Positions 50,284 through 58,798 of a stretch of DNA of 64,000 nt are shown piece by piece. Every line of letters begins with the position of its first letter. Positions within the stretch are counted from its first letter, which is position 1. This stretch comes from Veillonellaceae bacterium. Its GTDB lineage: Bacteria > Bacillota > Negativicutes > Veillonellales > Dialisteraceae. Below the pieces are notes generated by a model. The model was not told the DNA's origin, did no database searches, and worked only from the letters and a program-made list of their open reading frames with translations. The translations under genes and the position numbers were made by a program. The stretch covers positions 1,134,501 through 1,198,500 of the forward strand of contig DAJPGA010000001.1 of assembly GCA_025992895.1 (NCBI GenBank), written 5' to 3'.

Positions 50284-53200
50284 ATGGGCAAGTACCAGCT
50301 GAAATCAAGAAAGGAAGGTTCCGTCATCACGCTTCTTGAAGTGGATACGGAATGCAGAGCCTGGTATGTCAAAGCTGATGATAAAGATGCTGCTGTAAAA
50401 ACGCTGATATCCATGGGTGAATCGATCCGCTGTCTGGAGTCCATCTACGTCAACGGGGATGACATGACCGAAGATATATTAAGCGCTTTTTCAGCTGCCA
50501 GAAAGACTTCATATCCTGAAGAATTCATGCCAGAGAGCGAGGCGGATGATTTTGCGCCGCAGGACTCATACATGCCGCCTGAAGCAATAATGCCGGATGA
50601 TGTGCCGCCGCCGGACGAATACGGATATGAGGAAGCAGGCGCGGCTCCTCTTTCGCCTCTCCCTTCAGCAGAGGAAATAGAGGCAGCCGCTTCACAAAGC
50701 GGCAGGGAGGAGGCATCTATCGCAGATGAGAGGCCTTCTGAATTTGCAATGCCTGATATTCTTCCCGATCTTGCAAGCGTCCTTCCTAAGAGTGCATTTG
50801 TCTCCTCTCCAAAGAAGAATGCTTCAGGTGCTGTCAATGGCATGTACCTTGGCAAGAAACATATTACAGGAAATCCCGTTGAAATCCGCACAATCACTGA
50901 TGAGGCAGACGGTGTCGTTTTTGTGGGCACTGTCATTAATTGTGAAATGAGAGAGCTTCGGAGCAAGAAGAAACTCTTTTTGATGAGCCTTGCCGATGAA
51001 ACGAACGGCATTCCCTGCAAGAAATTCTTTGACCGCCCGGAAGAGGCAGGCGGGCTGGAAGAACTGAAGGCCGGGATGGCAGTCAAGGTGCGCGGCAACG
51101 TACGCTTTGACAAGTATTCAGGCGGCCTTGTCCTTGAACTGCAGCAGGTGGAAAAAGGAGAAATCATCAAGATCGACCATGAAGACAATTATCCGACGCC
51201 ACGCGTAGAGCTCCATCTCCATACGAAGATGAGCCTGGACGGACTGATCGATAATGAAGAAATCATCAAGACAGCCGCCAAGTGGCATCATCCTGCCGTT
51301 GCAATTACAGACCACGGCGTCATACAGGCTTTCCCGAAGATCCAGGATCTGGCGGACAAGTACAAGCAGAAGGTCATCTACGGCATGGAAGGGTACATGA
51401 TTGAAGATATTCCTGCCGATCCCGATACGGACAGGCAGCAGTACAACCATATCATCATCCTGGCCAAGAACGTCACGGGCCTTAGAAATCTCTACCGCAT
51501 GGTCACGCTTTCCCATCTGAAGTTCTACAGGAAACGTCCTCTGATACCAAAGCCGATCTTAAAGGAACTCCACGAAGGGCTGATTTACGGTTCGGCCTGC
51601 GTCATGGGCGAATTCTTCCGCGCTGTCCTTGCCGGAAAGAGCGATGAAGAACTGATCGAGATGGCAAAGTTCTATGACTATCTGGAAGTACAGCCTCTTG
51701 GAAATAATGAATTTCTGATCAATGACGACAAGTTTGCCGAAGTCAATTCGGAAAAGGATCTGCAGGATCTGAACCGGAAGGTCATTGAAATCGGCGAAAA
51801 GGCAGGACGGCCTGTCTGCGCCACGTCTGATGCGCATTATATGTTTGCCGAGGATCAGAGAAACCGCGATATCCTTCTTTCCAACTGGGAAAAGCCGGGT
51901 AAGATTGAATCCCATCCGCCGGTCTACATCAGGACGACACAGGAAATGCTGGATGAATTCAGCTATCTTCCCAAAGAAAAGGCGCTTGAAATCGTCGTGG
52001 AAAACACGAGAAGGATTGCAGACGAATGCGAAGTCCTCCATCCTCTTGCCGAGGAATGGAAGTCTTACAACCCGAAAATTTCCGGTGCTGATGAAAAACT
52101 GGTGGAAATGTGCTATTCCAACGCCAAGGCTATTTACGGAGACCCGCTTCCCAAAGAAGTGCAGGAGCGCCTGACACTGGAACTGACGCCTATTATCAAG
52201 CACGGTTACGGCGTCCTCTACTACATTGCTCACAAGCTGGTAAAACATTCCAATGACAGAGGATACCTGGTAGGTTCACGAGGATCCGTCGGTTCATCCT
52301 TCGTTGCTACCATGTCCGGCATTACGGAAGTCAATCCGCTTCCGCCGCACTATGTCTGCCCGAACTGCCACTGGACGCATTTCTATACCGACGGCTCTGT
52401 CGGCGGCGGCTTCGACCTTCCTGACAAGGCATGCCCGGAATGCGGCCATCCGCTCAACAAGAACGGCCATAATATTCCGTTTGCCGTTTTCCTCGGGTTC
52501 GATGGCGATAAGGTTCCTGATATCGATCTTAACTTCTCCTCTGGGGATGATCAGGGCGTTGCCCATAAGTACACGGAAGAACTCTTCGGCCGTGACAACG
52601 TTTTCCGCGCAGGAACCATTGCAGGCATCCAGGACAAGACAGCCTACGGCTTCGTCAAGAAGTATGCAGAGAACAGAGGGCTTACCTTCAACGATATCTT
52701 CATTGAAAAGCTCTCTGCCGGCGTGGCAGGCGTCAAGAGGACGACAGGCCAGCATCCGGCAGGTATCATGGTCTGCCCGAGGGATATGGATATCCATAAC
52801 TTCACTCCGCTGCAGTATGCGGCCAATAAGAAGTACCTGAAGGATGAAGAAGGAAACCGCATCCCCGGCACCATTACCACCCATTTCGATTATCATTCCA
52901 TCTCGGGACGTATGCTCAAGCTGGATATCCTGGGCCACGATGATCCTAAGGTCATCCGCATGCTCCAGGATATCACGGGCATCGATCCGCTTAAGATTCC
53001 ATTTGATGACAAGAAGACATTGTCTCTCTTCAGCTCCACCGAAGCACTGGGACTTACGCCGCAGCAGCTGGGAGCCGTGATCGGGAACAAGGGAATTACC
53101 GTTGGGGCCCTCGGGCTTCCTGAATACGGGACACCTTTCGTCCGCGGCATGCTGGAAGATACCAGGCCGAAGAATTTCTCCGAACTGGTACGAATTTCCG

Positions 53201-54003
53201 GGTTTTCCCACGGGACCGACGTATGGCTGAACAATGCGCAGGATCTGATCCGAAGCGGCACAGTCAAACTGGAAGAAGCCATTTCCACACGAGACGACGT
53301 CATGAACTACTTGATCGAACATGGCGTAAGACCCCTGACTGCATTCAAGGTCATGGAAAATGTCCGTAAGGGCAAGGGGCTTGAAAAGGGCGGCTCCAAT
53401 AACAAGGCAGAGCTTGATGCTGCCCATGTGCCGCAGTGGTTTATTGATTCCTGCCTGAAGATCGGCTACCTCTTCCCGAGAGCCCATGCCGTCGCTTACG
53501 TTATGATGGCATTCCGTATCGCATGGTTCAAAGTGTACCAGCCGCTTGCTTATTATGCGGCATACTTTACCATCCGCGCAGAAGGGTCTTTCAATGCACC
53601 GGTCATCCTGAAAGGGCTTGAATCGCAGAAGGCGGAACTCGCCCGCATTGCAGCGCTTGAACATCCGACCGCCGTCGAGAAGGGCAATGCCACTGTTATT
53701 GAAGTCGCTGCGGAAATGTATCTTCGCGGCATGGAATTCCTTCCCATCGATCTTGACCGCTCGGATGCATCCGAATTCAAGATGGTGGACGGAAAGCTCC
53801 TTCCTCCTTTCAACTGCATTCCTGCTTTAGGGGATGCCGTGGCAAAGGAAATCGTACGCGCCAGGGATGAGCATCTTTTCACATCGAAGGAAGATTTGAA
53901 GAAACGCGGCAAGGTCAGCCAGAGTATCATCGACACCATGGATTCCATGGGCATTCTGAAAAATATGCCTGATGAGGAACAGATCAGCCTGTTCTCCTTC
54001 TAA
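50284..54003 (+). CDS. polC: PolC-type DNA polymerase III alpha subunit lacking the exonuclease domain
   Basis: 1,239 residues from ATG at 50284 (GAAGGAGGAGCAGGG upstream); about 200 shorter than the ~1,437 of B. subtilis PolC. Residues ~75-170 form an acidic Pro-rich linker. The OB fold (GVVFVGTVINCEMRELRSKK) is followed by PHP part 1 (RVELHLHTKMSLDGLIDNEE, AITDHGVIQAFPKIQDLADK, VIYGMEGYMIEDI) and then at once PHP part 2 (QYNHIIILAKNVTGLRNLYR). The DnaQ-type exonuclease, normally inserted here with its DVETTG motif, is absent. Polymerase elements are present: GSRGSVGSSFVATMSGITEV, zinc cysteines CPNC and CPECG, VPDIDLNFSSGDD. The C-terminus EEQISLFSF carries a clamp-binding motif (QISLF). 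Confidence 0.96.
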   Translation: MGKYQLKSRKEGSVITLLEVDTECRAWYVKADDKDAAVKTLISMGESIRCLESIYVNGDDMTEDILSAFSAARKTSYPEEFMPESEADDFAPQDSYMPPEAIMPDDVPPPDEYGYEEAGAAPLSPLPSAEEIEAAASQSGREEASIADERPSEFAMPDILPDLASVLPKSAFVSSPKKNASGAVNGMYLGKKHITGNPVEIRTITDEADGVVFVGTVINCEMRELRSKKKLFLMSLADETNGIPCKKFFDRPEEAGGLEELKAGMAVKVRGNVRFDKYSGGLVLELQQVEKGEIIKIDHEDNYPTPRVELHLHTKMSLDGLIDNEEIIKTAAKWHHPAVAITDHGVIQAFPKIQDLADKYKQKVIYGMEGYMIEDIPADPDTDRQQYNHIIILAKNVTGLRNLYRMVTLSHLKFYRKRPLIPKPILKELHEGLIYGSACVMGEFFRAVLAGKSDEELIEMAKFYDYLEVQPLGNNEFLINDDKFAEVNSEKDLQDLNRKVIEIGEKAGRPVCATSDAHYMFAEDQRNRDILLSNWEKPGKIESHPPVYIRTTQEMLDEFSYLPKEKALEIVVENTRRIADECEVLHPLAEEWKSYNPKISGADEKLVEMCYSNAKAIYGDPLPKEVQERLTLELTPIIKHGYGVLYYIAHKLVKHSNDRGYLVGSRGSVGSSFVATMSGITEVNPLPPHYVCPNCHWTHFYTDGSVGGGFDLPDKACPECGHPLNKNGHNIPFAVFLGFDGDKVPDIDLNFSSGDDQGVAHKYTEELFGRDNVFRAGTIAGIQDKTAYGFVKKYAENRGLTFNDIFIEKLSAGVAGVKRTTGQHPAGIMVCPRDMDIHNFTPLQYAANKKYLKDEEGNRIPGTITTHFDYHSISGRMLKLDILGHDDPKVIRMLQDITGIDPLKIPFDDKKTLSLFSSTEALGLTPQQLGAVIGNKGITVGALGLPEYGTPFVRGMLEDTRPKNFSELVRISGFSHGTDVWLNNAQDLIRSGTVKLEEAISTRDDVMNYLIEHGVRPLTAFKVMENVRKGKGLEKGGSNNKAELDAAHVPQWFIDSCLKIGYLFPRAHAVAYVMMAFRIAWFKVYQPLAYYAAYFTIRAEGSFNAPVILKGLESQKAELARIAALEHPTAVEKGNATVIEVAAEMYLRGMEFLPIDLDRSDASEFKMVDGKLLPPFNCIPALGDAVAKEIVRARDEHLFTSKEDLKKRGKVSQSIIDTMDSMGILKNMPDEEQISLFSF

Positions 54004-54016
54004 AACAGAGTACACA

Positions 54017-54063
54017 AAAGGGGCTTTAGCAAAATGAACAGTCATTCTGCTAAAGCCCTTTTC
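54017..54063 (+). terminator. Terminator of polC, bidirectional (palindrome family member 5)
   Basis: AAAAGGGGCTTTAGCAAAATG pairs with CATTCTGCTAAAGCCCTTTT. It separates the convergent polC and queG genes. Confidence 0.9.
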
Positions 54064-54070
54064 TGTTGAA

Positions 54071-54964
54071 TTATTTTCCGGAATCTTTTTCTGTAAGATC
54101 CAGATTTCTAAGAAGCACTTTTCTTCCTCTCCATGCAAAAGCATATTCCCTCATTTCCTTGTCAAAGGAACGATTGGAATAGGATTCCAGTTTCTCACGG
54201 GTAAGGAAGGGAAGCCTGTTTTCCCTGATTTCGGGAAGAGGGGAGACGGCAGCGTTCTTATTGAACGGGCAGCAGAGCTGGCATTCGTCACAGCCGAAAA
54301 TAAGAGGCGTCCTTGCAATGATTTTTTCCTCCTCTTCTGTCAGCGCTTCCTTTTTCTGCGTCAGGTAGGATTTGCAGTGCCATACATCGAAGGAATCCTC
54401 GCGGATGACATGGCCCGGGCAGTGATAGAGGCACTCCCTGCATTCGCCGCAGGAAAGGTCAAGCGGGGAATCAGGAGGAAGTTCAAGCGTCGTCAGTATG
54501 GATCCGATGGTGAAGAAGGAGCCGTACTTTGGATTGATGATGCAGTGATTCTTCCCGAAAAATCCAAGCCCTGCCGCATAGGCAAGCCAGCGGTCGACCA
54601 TGGGGGAAGTATCGGCAAGTCCCCTGAATCTTGCTTCCGGATATGCATTTCTCATCACGCCGATGATACGGTCAAGGTAGGACTGGATCATTTTGTGATA
54701 ATCAAGCCCTCTTGCATACAGCGCAATATTTCCTTCCTCCTTGTGGGATGGACGGTAGGGGAAAAGGATGACAAAAAAGGAGCGGCTCCCCGGAAGGAGG
54801 GCTTCCGTATCTATCCGTTCCTTTATGTCATCGGGCGCAAATGGTATGGTTCCCGCTTCAGTAAGCCTTTCTGAAAGTTTTTCAGAAAAATTCACCGATG
54901 CTGCGCCGCAGGCATCGAGCTGCAAAGACGCAGCCGTTTTGACTAAAAGTTCTTTTGCATTCAT
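54071..54964 (-). CDS. queG: Epoxyqueuosine reductase-like protein, short form
   Basis: 297 residues. Cobalamin-binding N-terminal domain with LLPGSRSFFVILFPY, ARGLDYHKMIQSYLDRII, RGLADTSPMVDRWLAYAAGL and GFFGKNHCIINPKYGSFFTI. Two [4Fe-4S] motifs: CGECRECLYHCP near residue 172 and CDECQLCCPFNK near 229. QueG removes the epoxide oxygen in the last step of queuosine synthesis on tRNA and uses cobalamin. Typical QueG is ~380 residues with C-terminal HEAT-like repeats; these are missing here, as in many clostridial versions. A cobinamide salvage gene (cbiZ) lies 1.3 kb upstream on the same strand. Confidence 0.85.
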   Translation of the reverse strand: MNAKELLVKTAASLQLDACGAASVNFSEKLSERLTEAGTIPFAPDDIKERIDTEALLPGSRSFFVILFPYRPSHKEEGNIALYARGLDYHKMIQSYLDRIIGVMRNAYPEARFRGLADTSPMVDRWLAYAAGLGFFGKNHCIINPKYGSFFTIGSILTTLELPPDSPLDLSCGECRECLYHCPGHVIREDSFDVWHCKSYLTQKKEALTEEEEKIIARTPLIFGCDECQLCCPFNKNAAVSPLPEIRENRLPFLTREKLESYSNRSFDKEMREYAFAWRGRKVLLRNLDLTEKDSGK

Positions 54965-55070
54965 TCATAACCTCATGAAAAAGGGACGAAATACAATCAT
55001 GCTGCCTGCCTTTTTTCAGGCCTTCAGCAATACAGGGACGTTCCCTTCTTCGTGTCATTCAATAAAAAGA

Positions 55071-55108
55071 AGGCTGTGAATAAATGATTGCACATTTTGT
55101 CACAGCCT
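55071..55108 (-). terminator. Terminator of the zeta-toxin-like gene (palindrome family member 6)
   Basis: AGGCTGTGA pairs with TCACAGCCT. The loop AATAAATGATTGCACATTTTG matches the loop core of the other members. It lies just beyond the stop of the minus-strand gene; the T run is weak. Confidence 0.65.
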
Positions 55109-55114
55109 CTGTGT

Positions 55115-56158
55115 TTATTTAACCATGCGCTTGGAAAGAAGCTCGCTGACTTTTTCCGTCGGCATGTCGTCACTGTCGTAAAGGAGCCCTTTCGGACTTT
55201 TTATGATGAGCCTGTCCATCAGATTCTGGGCAACAAGATCATTCGTTGCAGAAAGGAAGGAGAGGCATGCTTTATCATGGAATTCCTTGGTGATCAGGCG
55301 GGAGAGTCCAGGTGCTTTGAGTCTCTGCTGGAGGAAGAGCTGATGGATGGCCTTCCAGCTTTCCTTCTTGGGGCAGGCCCTTAGAAGAACGCAGATGGTA
55401 TAGCCTTTTTCCTTCAGGTAGCTGATGTAATTCATCGTGTGCGATACATTTTCCAGCGATCCTTCCTGAAGGATGTTGTAGCCTTCTTCTGCCGCTTTCT
55501 TCATCGTAAGGTCAGACAGGTACTGGCCCTGGGCCATGGAGAAGCAGGCAGCGTACTGGCCGTATTTCTTCAGAAGCTGTTTGTAGCGCGGATGGAAACC
55601 GCGGAAGTTGTCGCTCATGGACTGGATGATATCGCCGTCATAGTCTTCAATGACCATGGATGACATGCGTGTTTTTCCTGATCCGGGCTGGCCTGCGATG
55701 ATAAAGGCAGTGGGATGTTTTTTATGGCCCGTCTTTCCTTCAATGACAGAAGGCCAGACCGTCTTTTCAAAAAAATCATCCATTTCAGCAGGATCGAACC
55801 TGCTTTCCTTTTCAATGGCCTGACGCGTCAGCTTGGCGCTTGTCACAGGACGGAAAATCTGATCCTGCACGTATTTCGTTTCGATGGCATAAGCTTCCCT
55901 GAGCATGCCGACTTGCGCAGACATAGCAAGACCATGTCCCTTGCGGAGTTCGATCAGAGACATTTCATGGATGGTCATACGCCAGAGCTTATAAAGGCGC
56001 GCCTCATCTGCCGGCTGTATGGCCTTCTCACCTTTCAGAGTGCAGAGCAGGTTGTGAATGGTCTGGAATATTTCCGCATTCACCTCAAGCTGTATCCCCA
56101 TAGGGGTAATTTCTGCCGATTCACTTAGTTCTTCGATGGTCCGCTCGTCATAGGGCAT
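55115..56158 (-). CDS. Zeta-toxin-family kinase-like protein
   Basis: 347 residues. An N-terminal extension of ~145 residues (helical, unknown) precedes a P-loop domain: Walker A FIIAGQPGSGKTRMSSM near residue 152, SDNFRGFHPRYKQLLKKYGQ near 185, and ILQEGSLENVSHTMNYISYL near 230. Zeta toxins phosphorylate UDP-N-acetylglucosamine and block wall synthesis, though many members phosphorylate other targets. No epsilon-type antitoxin gene is adjacent. The N-terminal extension could hold an intrinsic inhibitor or specificity domain. Toxin function is therefore not established. Confidence 0.75.
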   Translation of the reverse strand: MPYDERTIEELSESAEITPMGIQLEVNAEIFQTIHNLLCTLKGEKAIQPADEARLYKLWRMTIHEMSLIELRKGHGLAMSAQVGMLREAYAIETKYVQDQIFRPVTSAKLTRQAIEKESRFDPAEMDDFFEKTVWPSVIEGKTGHKKHPTAFIIAGQPGSGKTRMSSMVIEDYDGDIIQSMSDNFRGFHPRYKQLLKKYGQYAACFSMAQGQYLSDLTMKKAAEEGYNILQEGSLENVSHTMNYISYLKEKGYTICVLLRACPKKESWKAIHQLFLQQRLKAPGLSRLITKEFHDKACLSFLSATNDLVAQNLMDRLIIKSPKGLLYDSDDMPTEKVSELLSKRMVK

Positions 56159-56269
56159 AGCCTTACCAACTCCTTTTATTCATTACATGGAATCATCTTT
56201 TCCAATCATAGCAAAGCATGGTGCTTTTGTCTAATATTACTTATGCTCTGTAAATGGAAGCCTGCCGGC

Positions 56270-57055
56270 TCAGCTTTTTTCAGAGAGTTTTCTCAAGCGG
56301 TCAATGTCCTGGGCAGGGGGCGTTCTTAGCAGAGGAGAAGCATTCCATGGATGGTCATATGTTTCTATGCAGTCTCTGACCGACTCATAGGCGGCCTTTG
56401 AAAGAAGAGAGCCCAGGAGGGAAAAAGATCCGGCATCCGTGTATTTTTTCCCTTTTGGATCACAGATGAGGGTAATGCCGTCCGTGCATGTTCCTGTTGC
56501 AGGAAGGCCGTTATTGACATCGGCGATCCCAAGGTCCTGAAGGGCTGCGGATTTTCCTTCTGTCAGTGTAATCAGGGCTCTTGCCATGACACCTTCAGGA
56601 AGGAAGCCGCTGGCAATGATCATCATGTTGATTGTTCCGACGGGGAAGAAACGCTCGTCTTCTTCCCGGTAAAGGGCAGGGGAAGAGGCGCGGCAGGCTG
56701 TCTTTTCAACACCGCCCGTTGTAATGGCCTCTATGGTCATGCCGCCTTTTGAAAGTACTTTATGGGAATAAAGACGGACTCGGGCAGCGGTCAGAAGGGA
56801 AGGACATTTCTCAGGGCTTTCTGCGACTTCTTCTGCGCAGATCTTGAGGTATGACTCAACCGACCCGCCAGGGAAATCCTGAAGGGATTCATAATACCCT
56901 GTCAGCTTTTGATTAAGAGCCGACCGGATGCTTCTGTATCCGCCTGCCCATAGGGCGGTGGAAAGGGAATTCATGTCCCTGTCAAATTCTATAAGCAGTT
57001 TCTCATCCGAGACAGAAAGGCTCGCGCCTTTGGAAACAAGAGTGATTTTATCCAT
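56270..57055 (-). CDS. cbiZ: Adenosylcobinamide amidohydrolase
   Basis: 261 residues. The family landmarks are EAITTGGVEKTACRASSPAL (CbiZ-type TAGV/GN region), GTINMMIIASGFLPEGVMAR with ALITLTEGKSAALQDLGI, and near the C-terminus ATGTCTDGITLICDPKGKKY TDAGSFSLLG. CbiZ cleaves the aminopropanol side chain of adenosylcobinamide, so external corrinoids can be rebuilt into the cobamide that the cell needs. It suggests scavenging of corrinoids from other bacteria. The cobalamin-dependent QueG is encoded nearby. The 111-base gap to the zeta-like gene holds nothing notable. Confidence 0.8.
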   Translation of the reverse strand: MDKITLVSKGASLSVSDEKLLIEFDRDMNSLSTALWAGGYRSIRSALNQKLTGYYESLQDFPGGSVESYLKICAEEVAESPEKCPSLLTAARVRLYSHKVLSKGGMTIEAITTGGVEKTACRASSPALYREEDERFFPVGTINMMIIASGFLPEGVMARALITLTEGKSAALQDLGIADVNNGLPATGTCTDGITLICDPKGKKYTDAGSFSLLGSLLSKAAYESVRDCIETYDHPWNASPLLRTPPAQDIDRLRKLSEKS

Positions 57056-57229
57056 AATGGGTCCTTTCTATTTTCTACCTTATATAATTTAATTATACCA
57101 TTGAAAAAAGAATGAAAAGTCGTGACAGGTTTTCCTGATTTTCATCCCTTATTTGAAGTCAATGAAAAAGTATGATACCATGTAACTGAATTTTGTGTAA
57201 TCGAATGTAATGGAAAATCAGGTGAATTC

Positions 57230-58579
57230 ATGTTTATAATCCCGTATCTCGTACTGGCAGCTGTCGCGCTGCTTTTCTTCTTTATTTGCTACATGATGTT
57301 TTTCGGCGTGCCAGGCAGGAAGAAAATGGCTGATCACCGTGAAATAGAAAAGAAGGCATCCGAAGTTCCTCCGCGGGAAGGCATTGTAAAGAAGGCGCCT
57401 CTCCCCAAGAGTGAACCGCATAAGGAAAAGAAGCTCTATACGGATGAGAAGACGCAGATCCTTCCGCCAAGACTTGGAAAGACAAAGAAGGCAGAAGTTG
57501 ATGAGGAGAAGACGAAAATTTTCTCCAGAGAAGAACTGGAAAAAACGGCAGAAAGAGATCCCGTGCCGCATGCCAAGGGACCGTTCCCGCCAGAACCCAA
57601 TCCTGTCATTCTTAATGAAGAACCGGATGTGGATTCTCTCGAAGAATACTTTGTCAAACATTTCCTGAACCGCTACGGCGCCGTTTCCCGTACGGTTGAG
57701 CAGGATACAAGGAAAGTGACGCACCGCCTGATTGACGGGCTCCATATGAGAAGAAAAGAAGCAGTGGATACGCTGACGCATATCATGGTGCAGGAAGCAC
57801 TCCAGAATGCACAGCGTACCTATGTCATGATGCCGACCGATACCGTTCTTGAAATGGTGAATGACGCATTCTTTGATGTAGCGCATGGCAGCCGTTCCGA
57901 AACGAAGACCATTCTTGCCTATGATGCTCTCCGTGCCATGCCGCGCATGGATGAGAGCGAATTCCATGCCCTTGCACTCCTTCTTCTTTTCCATTACTCC
58001 AGAAATACAGACAATTACGATGCAGGGCACCTCAAGTCCTACACAGAAAAGTATGTCGTTCCGTTTGTCGGAAAGCTTCCTGATGAATACAGCGGCTATC
58101 AGCAGCTTGAATACCTGCACTGCGTATCCCTTGAAAACAAGGATATCGCATTCGGACAGGTGCTGCATGATTCCTATCCGCTCATTTTCGCGTTCAGGGG
58201 CTGCATGAAGGCAGAGCTCCTTTCCGTATATCCGTCATGGCCGGAAGGATCCATCGTCTCCAGCTTGTATAATTCTTACTACAAGCCGGCTGCTGTTGAT
58301 GAATCCATGCTTTCCGAACTGATGAATGATATGGGAATCGAAGATACGGGCCGCAGGGAAGGCATCCTGGCCATCGTGGAATCAAGACCGGTTCCTTATG
58401 ACAAGAAAGAAATGGAATACACGCTTGGCAAAATTTCTCCTGAACTGGAAAAAATGCGCGAGGCCTGGGACAACAGCATGCTGAGACGCTCATCCCTGAC
58501 ACTCATGGGCATGTATATCGCAAAGATCTGCATCCGGGAAACCATCGGCGAAGATTTCGATTTAAGTCACTGGATGTAA
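57230..58579 (+). CDS. Membrane-anchored protein of unknown function
   Basis: 449 residues. One N-terminal membrane helix (IIPYLVLAAVALLFFFICYM) is followed by a charged linker to about residue 125, in which two DEKT[QK]I motifs occur (TDEKTQILPPRLGK and DEEKTKIFSREELEK). From ~130 onward the domain is helical, without a recognised catalytic motif. The C-terminal stretch SLTLMGMYIAKICIRETIGE DFDLSHWM resembles, from memory, the end of LPO_1073/Vpar_1526-type proteins found in Veillonella; I cannot confirm that match. A Thr in the repeated motif might be phosphorylated (speculative). It has no ribosome site better than AAAATCAGGTG. Confidence 0.65.
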   Translation: MFIIPYLVLAAVALLFFFICYMMFFGVPGRKKMADHREIEKKASEVPPREGIVKKAPLPKSEPHKEKKLYTDEKTQILPPRLGKTKKAEVDEEKTKIFSREELEKTAERDPVPHAKGPFPPEPNPVILNEEPDVDSLEEYFVKHFLNRYGAVSRTVEQDTRKVTHRLIDGLHMRRKEAVDTLTHIMVQEALQNAQRTYVMMPTDTVLEMVNDAFFDVAHGSRSETKTILAYDALRAMPRMDESEFHALALLLLFHYSRNTDNYDAGHLKSYTEKYVVPFVGKLPDEYSGYQQLEYLHCVSLENKDIAFGQVLHDSYPLIFAFRGCMKAELLSVYPSWPEGSIVSSLYNSYYKPAAVDESMLSELMNDMGIEDTGRREGILAIVESRPVPYDKKEMEYTLGKISPELEKMREAWDNSMLRRSSLTLMGMYIAKICIRETIGEDFDLSHWM

Positions 58580-58651
58580 ATACCAAATGGAAATGAGAAT
58601 ATGTCATTTTCAGAAGAATATCGATGTAGTGAACAAGATCTATAACTTATA

Positions 58652-58680
58652 TAGACAATTCAATGATAAAAATATATAAT
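58652..58680 (+). promoter_or_regulatory. Promoter of sdaAB-sdaAA
   Basis: TAGACA (58652-58657), 17 bp, TATAAT (58675-58680). Confidence 0.65.
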
Positions 58681-58686
58681 AGTGAC

Positions 58687-58798
58687 AGCCTTAAACGATT
58701 TATGGTCGATGCAGGATCCCATAGAGGGCAGACTGTCATGAGGTCAAGGGAGATCTGCTGGAAACGGCAGATTTTTTCTTTTTAAAAAAGGGGGAAAC
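58687..58798 (+). promoter_or_regulatory. Leader with internal terminator before sdaAB (possible attenuator)
   Basis: A hairpin ATCTGC (58753-58758) / GCAGAT (58767-58772) with a T run ends 18 bases before the sdaAB start. GCAGA at 58728-58732 could pair with TCTGC at 58754-58758 and act as an antiterminator. The leader is short, about 65 bases ahead of the hairpin, and matches no riboswitch I know. Confidence 0.4.

Noticed and set aside
52294..53664. 456-codon minus-strand frame inside polC
   Set aside because: It lies opposite conserved PolC polymerase and zinc-finger sequence, has no ribosome site and its translation looks like no protein family. It is a codon-bias shadow.
58683..58738. 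TGACAG/CTGTCA as the closing stem of a riboswitch before sdaAB
   Set aside because: The left arm (58683-58688) ends about where transcription should start, given TATAAT at 58675-58680, so most of it would not be in the RNA.
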